This document shows, piece by piece, positions 26,316 to 35,371 of a stretch of 64,000 bases of DNA (its first letter is position 1; the number at the start of each line of letters is the position of its first letter). The notes beneath the pieces were generated by a model. That model made no database searches. It was not told the DNA's origin and saw nothing but the letters and a program-made list of their open reading frames with translations. Source of the stretch: Pseudomonadota bacterium (lineage in GTDB: Bacteria > Chloroflexota > UBA5177); contig JAJPIP010000097.1 of assembly GCA_021324655.1 (NCBI GenBank), positions 1 through 64,000 on the forward strand. Reading direction: 5' to 3'. The translations under genes were made by a program, and so were the position numbers.

Positions 26316-28136
26316 ATGCAGGCTCCGTTATCTCCGCCGGACGTCCTGACCCTGGGCCAGGACGAGGAGAGCGAGATACGTATCCAGCCGGCCATCCAGG
26401 GTGACGTCCGTCACCTCGATATCCGGATCTGGCGGCGAACTCCCAGCGGCCTGGCTCCCACCCGCGACGCTCTGGTCCTGGATCGCTCCGATCTCGAGGC
26501 GGTGCGGCGTGGCATTGGCGAGCTGCTCGAGGTGAGCGACGGCGGGAAACAGGTTGCCCGCATCGTGCTGGATATGGGCGATTCGCGCCGCCTGCGTGCC
26601 GAGACGGAACCGTTCGGGACGCGCTATGTCGCCCATCTTGGATTCTGGCAACGTTCCCGTGACACCTGGAACGCGGACGGCGCCGGAATCGTGCTGGGAG
26701 CGGATCTCCTGGTTCCGCTGCAGAAAGCGCTGCGGCGCTTTTTGCGCTGGCTCGAGATGCCGGTGCAAGACGCTACGCAGGAGATTCCTGTGGTGCTGGA
26801 CCGGCCGGAGAGCTGGCCGCGTCCCGGTGCCGACTGGCTGACGGTGGAGCAGCGGCGCGTCGCCTTCCATCCGCGCGGTGTCCGCATCACCTGCGCCCTC
26901 CGGGACGGGGAGCAGGGACACCGTATTTCCCTGCGGCAGTGGCGCCGTGAAGACTCCATATGGGTTCCCGAGGAGATCGCCATCGAGCTGGCCCTCGCCG
27001 ACCTGGATACGGCTCTGGCTGCTTTGCGCTCGATTGTGACCGGCGACCGCGATGAGGAACGCCTCACCCTCGCCGATGACTCGTTCCTGACGCTTCGGCT
27101 TGCCGACGGCGCCCTCACCGTTCTCCATGACGGACAGCCGCGCCTGTCGGTGCCCGATTCCGATCTCCCCCGTTTCGGACGCGCTCTGGCCGAGGGCTGG
27201 GCCCTTCTGCTACGTGCCGTGCCGCGGGAGGAGCGGGCCGGCATGGATGACGAGGCCCTGCTGGAGGCAGCAGAAGAGGAGGAGGTGGTTCTTGCTCCGC
27301 CGGAGCCGCTCGCTCCACCGGTCCCGATCGGGCGCGAGCCGGGACACGGAGAGATTACCGTCTTCGAGGAATCGATTCACATTATGGATGGGAACGGACA
27401 CGCGATCACGCTGCCGGCCGCCGTGCTGGACCGAGTGGTGCGCGGCCTCGAAGACCTCTATTCCCTGCAGCGCAGCCAGTCGCGCGTCGGTCCCATGCTG
27501 ATTTGCGATCAGCCGGATTGCGCCGTGTACGGGCGGATTGGAACCAGTACCCGTCCCAACGCGGTGGAGGTGCGGGTGTGGGAGAGCCCGCGAGAAAGCG
27601 CGGCCGTCACCATTGACCGCTCTGATCTTGACGCGCTGATCGACGCGTTGCGCGCGTCACTGCGCCTTCTCGACCTCGCAGAGCCTGAGCCGTCAACCGC
27701 ATTTCTGGTGGCGCGGAGCATGCAGCCGGAGCCCGAGCCCGAGCCGGAACCGGAAACCGAGTCCATCGCCGAGCCTCCGCCCGAAGCGGTGCCGGCGACG
27801 GTCCCCCTGGGTGATCTGGTTCTGGAAACGGTTCGCCTGCACCTGGACGTGGAGGAGCAGCAGACCCTGGTGGTGCGGCACGGCGAGACCGTCGTGCGCC
27901 TCCCCTTGCCCGGGCTGAGCGGGGTGTTGAGCGACGTGCGCTCTCTCTACTACGATGCGGTACGCGGGCGCCGCGGGCGCACGGTGCAGGCAGGGCCGAC
28001 CACGATCGGCATTCGTAACCAGGGGACGACGTTGATGGTTGATCTGCAGGACGGTGCAGACGGGCCGCTTAGCTTCCGCGCCTCCGAGGTTCCTGCCTTC
28101 CTCGATGCGATGCGGGCGGCACTGGATGATATATAA
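26316..28136 (+). CDS. Unknown protein of about eight beta-alpha repeats (PC4-like?)
   Basis: Protein of 606 residues, no signal or membrane segment, first gene of an 8-kb operon. I see about eight units of 50-70 residues, each with several beta strands ending in a helix: for example LDIRIWRRTPSG then DALVLDRSDLEAVRRGIGEL; VEVRVWESPRES then AAVTIDRSDLDALIDALRAS; HRISLRQWRRED then LADLDTALAALRSI. The pattern (strand with IRxW, short turn, I-x-L strand, then D/E-x-L-x-x-h helix) recalls the PC4/p15 single-strand nucleic-acid-binding fold, but I cannot confirm it. An acidic/proline linker (EPEPEPEPET) separates the last two units. The function is unknown; its position suggests it works with the vWA membrane proteins downstream. 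Confidence 0.7.
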   Translation: MQAPLSPPDVLTLGQDEESEIRIQPAIQGDVRHLDIRIWRRTPSGLAPTRDALVLDRSDLEAVRRGIGELLEVSDGGKQVARIVLDMGDSRRLRAETEPFGTRYVAHLGFWQRSRDTWNADGAGIVLGADLLVPLQKALRRFLRWLEMPVQDATQEIPVVLDRPESWPRPGADWLTVEQRRVAFHPRGVRITCALRDGEQGHRISLRQWRREDSIWVPEEIAIELALADLDTALAALRSIVTGDRDEERLTLADDSFLTLRLADGALTVLHDGQPRLSVPDSDLPRFGRALAEGWALLLRAVPREERAGMDDEALLEAAEEEEVVLAPPEPLAPPVPIGREPGHGEITVFEESIHIMDGNGHAITLPAAVLDRVVRGLEDLYSLQRSQSRVGPMLICDQPDCAVYGRIGTSTRPNAVEVRVWESPRESAAVTIDRSDLDALIDALRASLRLLDLAEPEPSTAFLVARSMQPEPEPEPEPETESIAEPPPEAVPATVPLGDLVLETVRLHLDVEEQQTLVVRHGETVVRLPLPGLSGVLSDVRSLYYDAVRGRRGRTVQAGPTTIGIRNQGTTLMVDLQDGADGPLSFRASEVPAFLDAMRAALDDI

Positions 28137-28145
28137 GGAGTCATC

Positions 28146-28337
28146 ATGCGGACGGCCGTGCTCACCGACCTCCAGGGGAACACAGTGGGAACCATTACCG
28201 AGGCTGACGACGGTACACTGAGCGGCGAGGGCGTGGCGGAGCGGCTGCTGCAACAGGCGCCCCTCAAGACCTTCGACGACTGGAAGAGCCACTTACACCA
28301 CTCCACCTATCTGCGATTCGTGCAGGAAGAGAGCTGA
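28146..28337 (+). CDS. Small protein of unknown function in the vWA operon
   Basis: Sixty-three residues, start ATG after AAGGAG. It reads as a small beta-rich domain (RTAVLTDLQGNTVGTITEADDG) with a helical C-terminus. No family recognised. It sits nine bases after the repeat protein and 14 bases before the membrane protein, so it belongs to the same transcript. Confidence 0.65.
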   Translation: MRTAVLTDLQGNTVGTITEADDGTLSGEGVAERLLQQAPLKTFDDWKSHLHHSTYLRFVQEES

Positions 28338-28351
28338 ATCCGGGCGGCATC

Positions 28352-29896
28352 ATGATGGAAGGCATCCTGGACATCCCCGCGGTCGTGGCCCCGCTGCGGC
28401 GCCACGTGGGGGTCGTGCGGGTTCTGCGCTTCTCCCTCGATGGCCTCATCGCCGGGGCCGTCCTCTCCCTGGTTTTGCTGTTCCTGCATCTCGGGACGCC
28501 GGCCCTGCTCCTGGCGCCGGTCCTGCTGGGCGTCCTCGGAGGGACGCTCGTCGGCCTGTGGCGCTGGCCGGACGTTGCCGAGATCGCGCGGCTGGCCGAT
28601 CGGGCTTTCCATTTGCAGGATCGCCTGATTACGGCGTGGGAACTTCGCCTCTCCGATGAGGTCCCCGCCGTCTTGCAGCGCCGTGAGGTCGAGCGCCGCC
28701 TGGCGGGGCAGGCCGTCCCGTCGCGGGCCGGGCGCCAATTCCCCCCGGTGCACGGTGTCCTGGCGCTCGGGGCGGTGCTGGCGCTGGCGGTCTCGCTGCG
28801 TGCACTCCCTGCTCCCCGGCAAGCGCTATCGACCGATGACAAAGCGCGCATTCATCAGGCGGCTCTGGTCACGGTGCCGCATCTCTTGAATGCCACCGAG
28901 CAACGGCTGCAGCATGCGCAACAAAAGAAACTGCAGCGAGAGGTGCGGCTCATCCTGCACCATCTGCAACGCCAATTGCTGCATGCGTCCTCGCGCGCGG
29001 CGGCCCTGCAGGCGCTCAGCATCGCGCAGATGCGGCTGCATTCCGCCGCCTCGACTCCCTCCCCCCTCTCACGTGCTTTGCTTTCTGCCCTGGCGCAGGC
29101 CGACCGCTCCACGCTGTCGCAGCCGACGTTGCCGCGCTTGCTAACGGCACTCGCCAACGAAGCCGGTAAAGCGCCGCAGAGCAATCAGCGGCTGGCTCAG
29201 AGCCTCTTGCGGGCCGCCCAAACAGCGGGATCAGGAAAGCTGGATCAGACGCTGCGGACCGCCGCGAAGTCTTTGCTGCGGGGCAATGCGGGGGCCGCCG
29301 GAAAAGCTCTCAGAGCGGCCGCTCGGTCGAATGCGGCCTCGGGCGGCACGACCCGGCCGATCCTCCACGCGGCGAACCAGCTGGATCAGGTCAAGAACTC
29401 GGTTGCCGGGCTCGATCAGGGCGGCCACCGGCGCTCGACCAGCTCATCGTCGAGCAGGAACCGATCGAGCGGTCACGCCGTGCCCGCGCTGGCCGGCATC
29501 CCCCGCGGCGGCGGGCACACCAGCATTCTGCGGAGGCAGAGCGGGACGAGCCCGTCCGGGCGTAGCGTGATGACGTACGGCCAAACGTCCCACAACCAGG
29601 GCTCTCTGACGATCGGCACGCACCGGGGCGGAGCCGGAGGTATCGGATCGGGCGGCGCCGACAATCGTGGGGGCCAGGGACGGGGACGCTACGTGACGGT
29701 CCATATCCCGGGGCAGGGAGGCGGCAAGACGATTCGGGTCATCGTCAGCGCGCCGGGCAGTAGCGGAAACTTGTTGCCCTACCACATCGTGCTCGTTCGC
29801 TATCGCCGTCAGGCCTTTCTGAGCCTGCAGCGCAGCACGATTCCCTCGTCCCTGCAGCGCTACATCTTGCAGTACTTCTCGACCATTTCGCAGTAG
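28352..29896 (+). CDS. Membrane protein with long Gly/Ser-rich tail (DUF4175-like?)
   Basis: Protein of 514 residues. Two hydrophobic spans at about residues 28-50 and 50-70 (VLSLVLLFLHLG, LLLAPVLLGVLGGTLVG) and a third at about 133-150 (VLALGAVLALAVSL), then a helical Gln/Leu/Ala-rich region (NATEQRLQHAQQKKLQREV) and a Gly/Ser-rich low-complexity stretch before a final folded segment (YVTVHIPGQGGGKTIRVIV). Comparable proteins accompany BatA/vWA genes in other bacteria, where they are usually listed as DUF4175-type; that name is a guess. The next gene starts immediately after the stop. Confidence 0.6.
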   Translation: MMEGILDIPAVVAPLRRHVGVVRVLRFSLDGLIAGAVLSLVLLFLHLGTPALLLAPVLLGVLGGTLVGLWRWPDVAEIARLADRAFHLQDRLITAWELRLSDEVPAVLQRREVERRLAGQAVPSRAGRQFPPVHGVLALGAVLALAVSLRALPAPRQALSTDDKARIHQAALVTVPHLLNATEQRLQHAQQKKLQREVRLILHHLQRQLLHASSRAAALQALSIAQMRLHSAASTPSPLSRALLSALAQADRSTLSQPTLPRLLTALANEAGKAPQSNQRLAQSLLRAAQTAGSGKLDQTLRTAAKSLLRGNAGAAGKALRAAARSNAASGGTTRPILHAANQLDQVKNSVAGLDQGGHRRSTSSSSSRNRSSGHAVPALAGIPRGGGHTSILRRQSGTSPSGRSVMTYGQTSHNQGSLTIGTHRGGAGGIGSGGADNRGGQGRGRYVTVHIPGQGGGKTIRVIVSAPGSSGNLLPYHIVLVRYRRQAFLSLQRSTIPSSLQRYILQYFSTISQ

Positions 29897-31693
29897 ATGG
29901 TCCTGCTGTCCCCGGTCGCTCTCGCTCTTCTTGCCCTGGCCGTTCCTGTCGTCCTGCTCTATCTATTGAACCGGCGGCCGCGGGAAAGGCCGGTTTCCAG
30001 CACGTTTCTCTGGCGCCGGCTCGCCCAGCCTCTCAACCAGCAGGTGCGCAAGCGGCGGGCGCGCCCCAACCCGCTGCTGTTGCTGACTCTCCTTGCCCTG
30101 GCCGCTCTGGTGCTGGCTCTGGCGCAGCCGGCCGTCCTGGGCGCGCGGACCCTGGACGGAGACCTGATCCTGGTGATCGACCGCTCCTATGCCATGCAGG
30201 CGCATGACGTCGCCCCGTCGCGCTTCGCCGCGGCCATGCACCGCGCGCGGTCTCTCGTCGACGGCTTGCCTCCCGGGCGCACCGCGACCGTGATTGTGAT
30301 GGATGCGGAACCGCAGGTGGTGACGGCCGATAATCCCGATCGGGCGGCGGTGGATGGAATGCTGGCACGTCTCCAGCCGGGCACGGGAAGTCCGAACTTT
30401 CCCGCTGCCCTGCGGGTGGCATCGTCCCTCGCGCAGGGCGCCGCCACGCGCATTGTGGTGCTCACCGATCGGGCCTCGGGCATCACCCGGGTGCCACCCG
30501 GGACGCGGGTGCCGATCGAGATCGATCGCCTCGGGGTCTCAACGCGCGATCTCGGCATCTCCTCCTTCGCAGCATCGGCGTCCGGTGGTGCCGTCGAGGC
30601 CGTCCTGCGCCTGCGCAACCAGAGTTCGTCCCCCGTTGCCACGACGGTGCGTCTGTTTGCGGATGGCCAGCTGGCCGACGTGCGCCCGGTGCAGGTGGCG
30701 GCCAACGGCAGTCTCATTCAGGTCTGGTCGCATCTGCCGAAGACGGTGCATGCCCTGCAAGCGCTCATTGCGAGCCCGGACGACCTGACGCTCGACCGAT
30801 CGGCGTGGGCAATCGTGCCGCGCGGGGCGCGCCGCGTCCTGCTGGTGGCCGGCAACGATGACTTCCTGCGAGCCGCGCTCTCCCTCGATCCGTCGATCCA
30901 TCTCACCGTGATCTCGCGTGGCCAGTACGACGCGGCCCGCACCGCCGGCGAAGATCTCGCCGTCTTCGACGGCTTTCGCCCGCCGTCCATGCCGCCGGTG
31001 GCAACGCTGCTGGTGGCACCGCCTCCCGGACGATTGGGACCACTGACCCTGACGGCGGCGGCCGTTCCGACCGGCTCATTCCAGCCCTCCCGCTCCCCCT
31101 TGCTGCGCTACGTGGATCTCAGTCAGGTCCATCTCGGCATGGTGCGTCGGGCCGTGTTTCCATCCTCCCTCGCGCCGATACTGCGTCTCGGGTCTCTTCC
31201 CGTCATCCTCGACGGGACGCTCGAAGGACGCCGCACGGCGGTACTCCTCTTCGATCCGCTGCGCTCCGACTGGCCGCTCCGGACCAGCTTCCCGATTCTG
31301 ATCCATGCCCTCACCAGCCATCTGGCGCCCCCCGTGGTTCCTCCGTCCCTCAATCTTGGTCAGAGCGTGACGATTGCTCCCCCCTACGGGGTATCCGATG
31401 CGGCGGTCACCGAGCCGACCGGCGCGGTGCTGCGCCTCAGGGTGCCGGCGACGCTGACCCCGTCTCTGCCGGGCATCTACACCGTCCACGTCGCGGGATC
31501 CACGGCAGCGGTTGCGGTGAACGTGATCGCGCCTACCCTCGAGGCCACGTCCGGTCCGGCGGTGCTGCGCTTTGCCGGCGCGTCCGCCGGCATGCGGCAG
31601 GCCTCACCCATCACGGCCGACCTCACCTGGCCACTGGTCCTGGCCGCGGCGCTCTTGCTCTCCGCCGAATGGGTGCTGGCGGCGCGGCGCTGA
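29897..31693 (+). CDS. BatA-like membrane protein with degenerate vWA domain
   Basis: 598 residues. The first 80 form the BatA N-terminal region: one span (VALALLALAVPVVLLYLLNRR), an ERPVSSTFLWRRL linker and a second span. A von Willebrand A domain follows with DRSYA at D95; the MIDAS DxSxS motif lacks its last Ser, so metal binding may be weak. Late parts include Ig-like strands and a C-terminal span (WPLVLAAALLLSAEWVLA). BatA-type proteins usually work with MoxR ATPases in envelope stress or metal insertion; no MoxR gene is here. Confidence 0.85.
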   Translation: MVLLSPVALALLALAVPVVLLYLLNRRPRERPVSSTFLWRRLAQPLNQQVRKRRARPNPLLLLTLLALAALVLALAQPAVLGARTLDGDLILVIDRSYAMQAHDVAPSRFAAAMHRARSLVDGLPPGRTATVIVMDAEPQVVTADNPDRAAVDGMLARLQPGTGSPNFPAALRVASSLAQGAATRIVVLTDRASGITRVPPGTRVPIEIDRLGVSTRDLGISSFAASASGGAVEAVLRLRNQSSSPVATTVRLFADGQLADVRPVQVAANGSLIQVWSHLPKTVHALQALIASPDDLTLDRSAWAIVPRGARRVLLVAGNDDFLRAALSLDPSIHLTVISRGQYDAARTAGEDLAVFDGFRPPSMPPVATLLVAPPPGRLGPLTLTAAAVPTGSFQPSRSPLLRYVDLSQVHLGMVRRAVFPSSLAPILRLGSLPVILDGTLEGRRTAVLLFDPLRSDWPLRTSFPILIHALTSHLAPPVVPPSLNLGQSVTIAPPYGVSDAAVTEPTGAVLRLRVPATLTPSLPGIYTVHVAGSTAAVAVNVIAPTLEATSGPAVLRFAGASAGMRQASPITADLTWPLVLAAALLLSAEWVLAARR

Positions 31694-31694
31694 G

Positions 31695-34289
31695 ATGATC
31701 GCTCTTGCCTTTCCACTTGCGCCGGTGATCGCCGTCCCGCTGATCGCGCTCGCCGTTCTCTACTGGCGGCGCGGGTTTCTCTCTCTGGGGCCGGGCCGCC
31801 GGGCGTGGCTGTTGGGGATCCGGGTGGCACTCCTCGCCTCTCTCGTGCTTGCCCTCAGCGGTCTGCTGCTGCGTCTGCCCGCCCAGCGTCAGGAAACCAT
31901 CTTCGTCGCCGATCTCTCGGCCAGCGATCAGGCGCAGCAGGGCACCATGCTCCGTGACATCAATGGCGCCATCAAACGGTCGCCGCCCGATGCCCTGGCC
32001 GGTGTCGTCGGGGATGCCGACGGATCGGTGGTGGAGCAGGCGCCGCAGGGGCGCGGGCGCTTTACGTCCTTTCCGATGGGCGTGCCCGCCGCCGGGACCA
32101 ACCTGCAGTCCGGACTCCTGCTCGCGTCGACGATGCTCTCCCCGACCCGGCAGCGGCGCATCGTCCTCCTCAGCGACGGGCGCCAAACGACCGGGGATGC
32201 GCTGAGTATGGCGTCAACGCTCCGCACGGAGGGGATCAGGCTGGACGTGGTGCCGGTGAGCGGGCAGATACCGCCCGACGCGGCGGTGCTCGGCCTGACC
32301 GTGCCGCCGGCCGCGCGGGCGGGAGAGCGTTTCCGGGTAACGGCTGCGCTCTGGTCGAACGTGGCGCAGCGAGCAACCGTGCAGATGTTCCGTGATGGGA
32401 CGCTGATCCGGCAACACGTCCTCGCCCTGCGGCCGGGGACGACGCACTGGACGGTGACGCAGGGACCGCTGCCCTCGCACCTCGCCGCGTATAACGTGCG
32501 GATCGTGCCACAGCACGACGCCTATACGGAGAATGACACGGCGAGCAGTGTCGTTCGGATTGCCGGGCCGCCGAATGTCCTGGTGATTGCATCGCGCCCC
32601 GGCGAGGCGGCGAACGTGGCGGCGTCGCTCCGCGCGGCGGGAGATACCGTTACGGTGCGGCTCCCCTCTGCCGTCTCCGCCCTGGCGCCCTATGCGGCGG
32701 TGGTCGTGGTGGATACGGACGCGCCAAGTCTGGGCTTTCACCGGATGCAGTCCCTCGTCGGGTACGTCAAGAGTGGGGGCGGGCTGGTCGTGATCGGGGG
32801 ACAGAACTCCTACGGACCCGGCGGTTACGCGGGGACGCCGATGGAGACGGTGCTGCCCGTCAACATGAATGTGCGGCACCAGGAGAAGGTGCCGCCGGTG
32901 GCCGTGGTGGTGCTCATCGAGAGCCTGGAGGTGTTTCAGGACATCACCATCTCAAAGCAGGCGGCACAGGGGTTGGTCGAGCTGCTGACGCCCGCCGACG
33001 AGATCGCGATCAACGACACGCCGGAGACGATGATGGGCGGCTGGGTGGTGCGAATGCAGCACGTTACCCACAAGGCGGCGATCGAGTCCGCCGTCCTGAA
33101 GATGGACCCGGGCGATCCCTATACCTATATGCCGTTCATGCAAGAGGGATTCCAGGTCTTGCGGCACAACCCCATGCATCTGAAGCACATGATTCTGGTC
33201 GGGGATGGCGACGCGCCCGACAACTATCGCCCCTTGATCACGCGCATGCGGCGCTCCGGCATCATCTTCTCCACGATCGGCGTCAACGACGCGCTCGGGC
33301 TGGGTGACTATAGCGTGTTGCGGCGAATGGCGCGATGGGGCGGCGGCGTGTACTACCGCGCCTACTCCTCGGAGGACGTGCCGCGCCTCTTCTTGCGTGA
33401 ATTGCAGACGCTGCGCCGCAGCGCGCTGATCCAGGCCCATTTCACGCCGCGGGTGACGGCCTCCTCACCGCTATTGCGCGGCATCCCGGCCCTCCCGCCG
33501 CTCGACGGGTACGTGCAGACGACGGCCCGGCCGACGGCGGAGGTCGTGCTGGAAGGCAAGCAGCGCGATCCGGTTCTGGCCGACTGGCAGGTTGGGTTGG
33601 GCCGCAGCGTGGCCTGGACGAGCGACGCCGCCGGCCTGTGGACCGCGGCCTGGCTGCACTCGCCCTCCGCCTCGCATCTGTGGCAGAACCTGGTGGCATG
33701 GGTGCTGCCGCCTGTCTCCTCATCGCTGTCCACGGCGACGTCGGCCGATAGCGGTCAGGGGACGGTGGCCGCCACCATTCCCGCCGGCTTTGGTCTGGCA
33801 CCTCATGTGACGGCGCATGTCCTGGATCCCAGGTCCCAGACACATACCGTGGCGATGCAGCCGTCCTCGCCCAACCGGTATGTCGGCTCCTTTCCCGCCG
33901 CCCTGCCGGGTATCTACCGCATCGCCCTCTCGCTCCGTGGCAACGGGCGTGCGCGCGTCGTTCAAACCGCCCTCGCCGTTCCCTACCCGGCCGAGTACCG
34001 CTCCTTCGGGACTGAGCTGCCGTTCCTGCGCCAGCTGGCGGCGTCCGGTGGCGGGCGCGTGCTCTCCCGTCCGACCTGGTCGGATGCCCTCCCCACCGTC
34101 TGGGACAGCCGTCCGCTGACCCCGTTCCTGTTGCTGATCGCGCTTGGCCTGTTGCTGGCGGAGCTGGCCGTGCGGTTTCTCGTGGTGGGAACTCAGCCGG
34201 CCGAGCGTCCGGGCCGCCGTTCCCGCCCCAGCATCCTCTCGCCCAGCCTGTTCTCGGACGATCTGCGTGATGAGGATCGCCCGGCCTGA
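31695..34289 (+). CDS. Membrane protein with vWA and glutamine-amidotransferase-like domains
   Basis: 864 residues from the ATG at 31695, one base after the upstream stop. Two N-terminal spans (about 5-22 and 40-60) are followed by a vWA domain with an intact MIDAS D73-L-S-A-S, a central region including LVVIGGQNSYGPGGYAGTP (class I glutamine-amidotransferase-like fold, without recognisable Cys-His catalysis) and a second vWA-like segment (VAVVVLIESLEVFQD) in which the DxSxS motif is lost. A C-terminal span (FLLLIALGLLLAELAVRFL) closes the protein. The same architecture accompanies BatA genes in Planctomycetes and Chloroflexota as far as I know. Role unknown, probably envelope-associated. Confidence 0.82.
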   Translation: MIALAFPLAPVIAVPLIALAVLYWRRGFLSLGPGRRAWLLGIRVALLASLVLALSGLLLRLPAQRQETIFVADLSASDQAQQGTMLRDINGAIKRSPPDALAGVVGDADGSVVEQAPQGRGRFTSFPMGVPAAGTNLQSGLLLASTMLSPTRQRRIVLLSDGRQTTGDALSMASTLRTEGIRLDVVPVSGQIPPDAAVLGLTVPPAARAGERFRVTAALWSNVAQRATVQMFRDGTLIRQHVLALRPGTTHWTVTQGPLPSHLAAYNVRIVPQHDAYTENDTASSVVRIAGPPNVLVIASRPGEAANVAASLRAAGDTVTVRLPSAVSALAPYAAVVVVDTDAPSLGFHRMQSLVGYVKSGGGLVVIGGQNSYGPGGYAGTPMETVLPVNMNVRHQEKVPPVAVVVLIESLEVFQDITISKQAAQGLVELLTPADEIAINDTPETMMGGWVVRMQHVTHKAAIESAVLKMDPGDPYTYMPFMQEGFQVLRHNPMHLKHMILVGDGDAPDNYRPLITRMRRSGIIFSTIGVNDALGLGDYSVLRRMARWGGGVYYRAYSSEDVPRLFLRELQTLRRSALIQAHFTPRVTASSPLLRGIPALPPLDGYVQTTARPTAEVVLEGKQRDPVLADWQVGLGRSVAWTSDAAGLWTAAWLHSPSASHLWQNLVAWVLPPVSSSLSTATSADSGQGTVAATIPAGFGLAPHVTAHVLDPRSQTHTVAMQPSSPNRYVGSFPAALPGIYRIALSLRGNGRARVVQTALAVPYPAEYRSFGTELPFLRQLAASGGGRVLSRPTWSDALPTVWDSRPLTPFLLLIALGLLLAELAVRFLVVGTQPAERPGRRSRPSILSPSLFSDDLRDEDRPA

Positions 34290-34319
34290 GAGCAGTGATC
34301 TGAGAAGTGTGAGCATATT

Positions 34320-34339
34320 GACGTCACAGATGTGACGTC
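34320..34339 (+). promoter_or_regulatory. 20-bp dyad GACGTCACA-GA-TGTGACGTC
   Basis: Perfect 9-bp half sites with a 2-bp centre, located after the vWA operon and before the convergent nucleotidyltransferase. It could be an operator or a weak hairpin; no gene starts next to it. Confidence 0.35.
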
Positions 34340-34422
34340 GGGACACGGTCTCCTGGCCGCTCCTGGACAGACACGTGTAGTGAGGACGCGCCGTATAGAC
34401 GCGTTGCTCTTGTTTGCCTGAA

Positions 34423-35309
34423 TCAGGAATGGGCCAGAGCCCGCTGCACCTCGGGATCGTCCCACGGCAGGCGCTGCATGACCCGGAGAGCGCGCTCCTG
34501 GCCCTGCGCCAGGTCCGCCAACAGATACCGCTGGTAGCGGGCGAGGAAGTCGTTCTCGAACGCCGGCACCTGCTGACAGATGGCGCGTAGCTCGAGGCGG
34601 CCGCGCCGATCGGCCGGGATGAGGTATCCCCACTCGGTGCGGCAGCGGCGGTCGAGAGTGACCAGGAGGTCGGTCCAGGCGTCGCCGATGTGCCGGGCGT
34701 AGAGGGCAGGCAGATCGCGCTTGCGGGCGACATACTGCCGCGCCTCATGGGCCAGACGCGCGGTGGCCATCCAGCCGGTGACGCGGATCAGATCGCGGGT
34801 GCTCGGGACGTCGCCGCCGGCGACGCGCACCGGGTGCCGCGCATAGCCGTAGAACTCGTCCTCCGGGTCCGGATAGTCCAGGGAGGGCGGCACCGGCACG
34901 GGACGCCCGAAGACGGTGATGGCCAGATAGTAGGCGGCGTGCAGGCGGTCGCGCGTCCACCCCTCGATGGGGAGCAGCGGGAGGGAGTGACGCACATCCT
35001 CGCCGTAGAGCAGGAGGCTGCCGTGCTTGAAGGTGGGAGTGACCCCCCGCGCAGCGCATCCTCCCCCTCGATCTCCAGGTCGAGCTCCCCGTCCCATCGT
35101 GACGCGATCTCATGGATGACGGCGCGGTCGCGGTTGGTGGCCGTCTCTATGAGGAGGACGGTGAGATCGAGGTCGCTGGTGGGGAGCGAGGTGCCGTCGG
35201 CGTGGCTGCCGAGGAGGTAGTAGCCGCGAATGCGGCCGGGGAGAGCCTCTTCGCAGGCGGCGATGAGGGGAGCGAGGGCGGGATGGGCGGGAAGACGAGA
35301 CGTGGCCAT
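34423..35309 (-). pseudogene. Frameshifted nucleotidyltransferase (or homopolymer sequencing error)
   Basis: The start MATSRLPAHPALAPL at 35309 reads into the pol-beta motif YLLGSHADGTSLPTSDLDL and to about 35050, then breaks. The continuation VTPTFKHGSLLLYGEDV to the stop at 34423 is in another frame. The switch lies at a run of six C on the plus strand (35043-35048); one more base would join the frames into one protein of about 296 residues, including a C-terminal helical domain (WGYLIPADRRGRLELRAIC). A one-base homopolymer error or a slippery run are both possible. Function would be a small-molecule nucleotidyltransferase. Confidence 0.8.
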
Positions 35310-35371
35310 GGGTCGACGGAGAAGGATACCGCCTGAGAGCCTGGCGAGCGAAGGCAGGAACGCTCACCGGG

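Noticed and set aside
34320-34339. CRP-type operator
   Set aside because: The half site TGTGACGTC only partly resembles it and no promoter is adjacent; kept only as a dyad.
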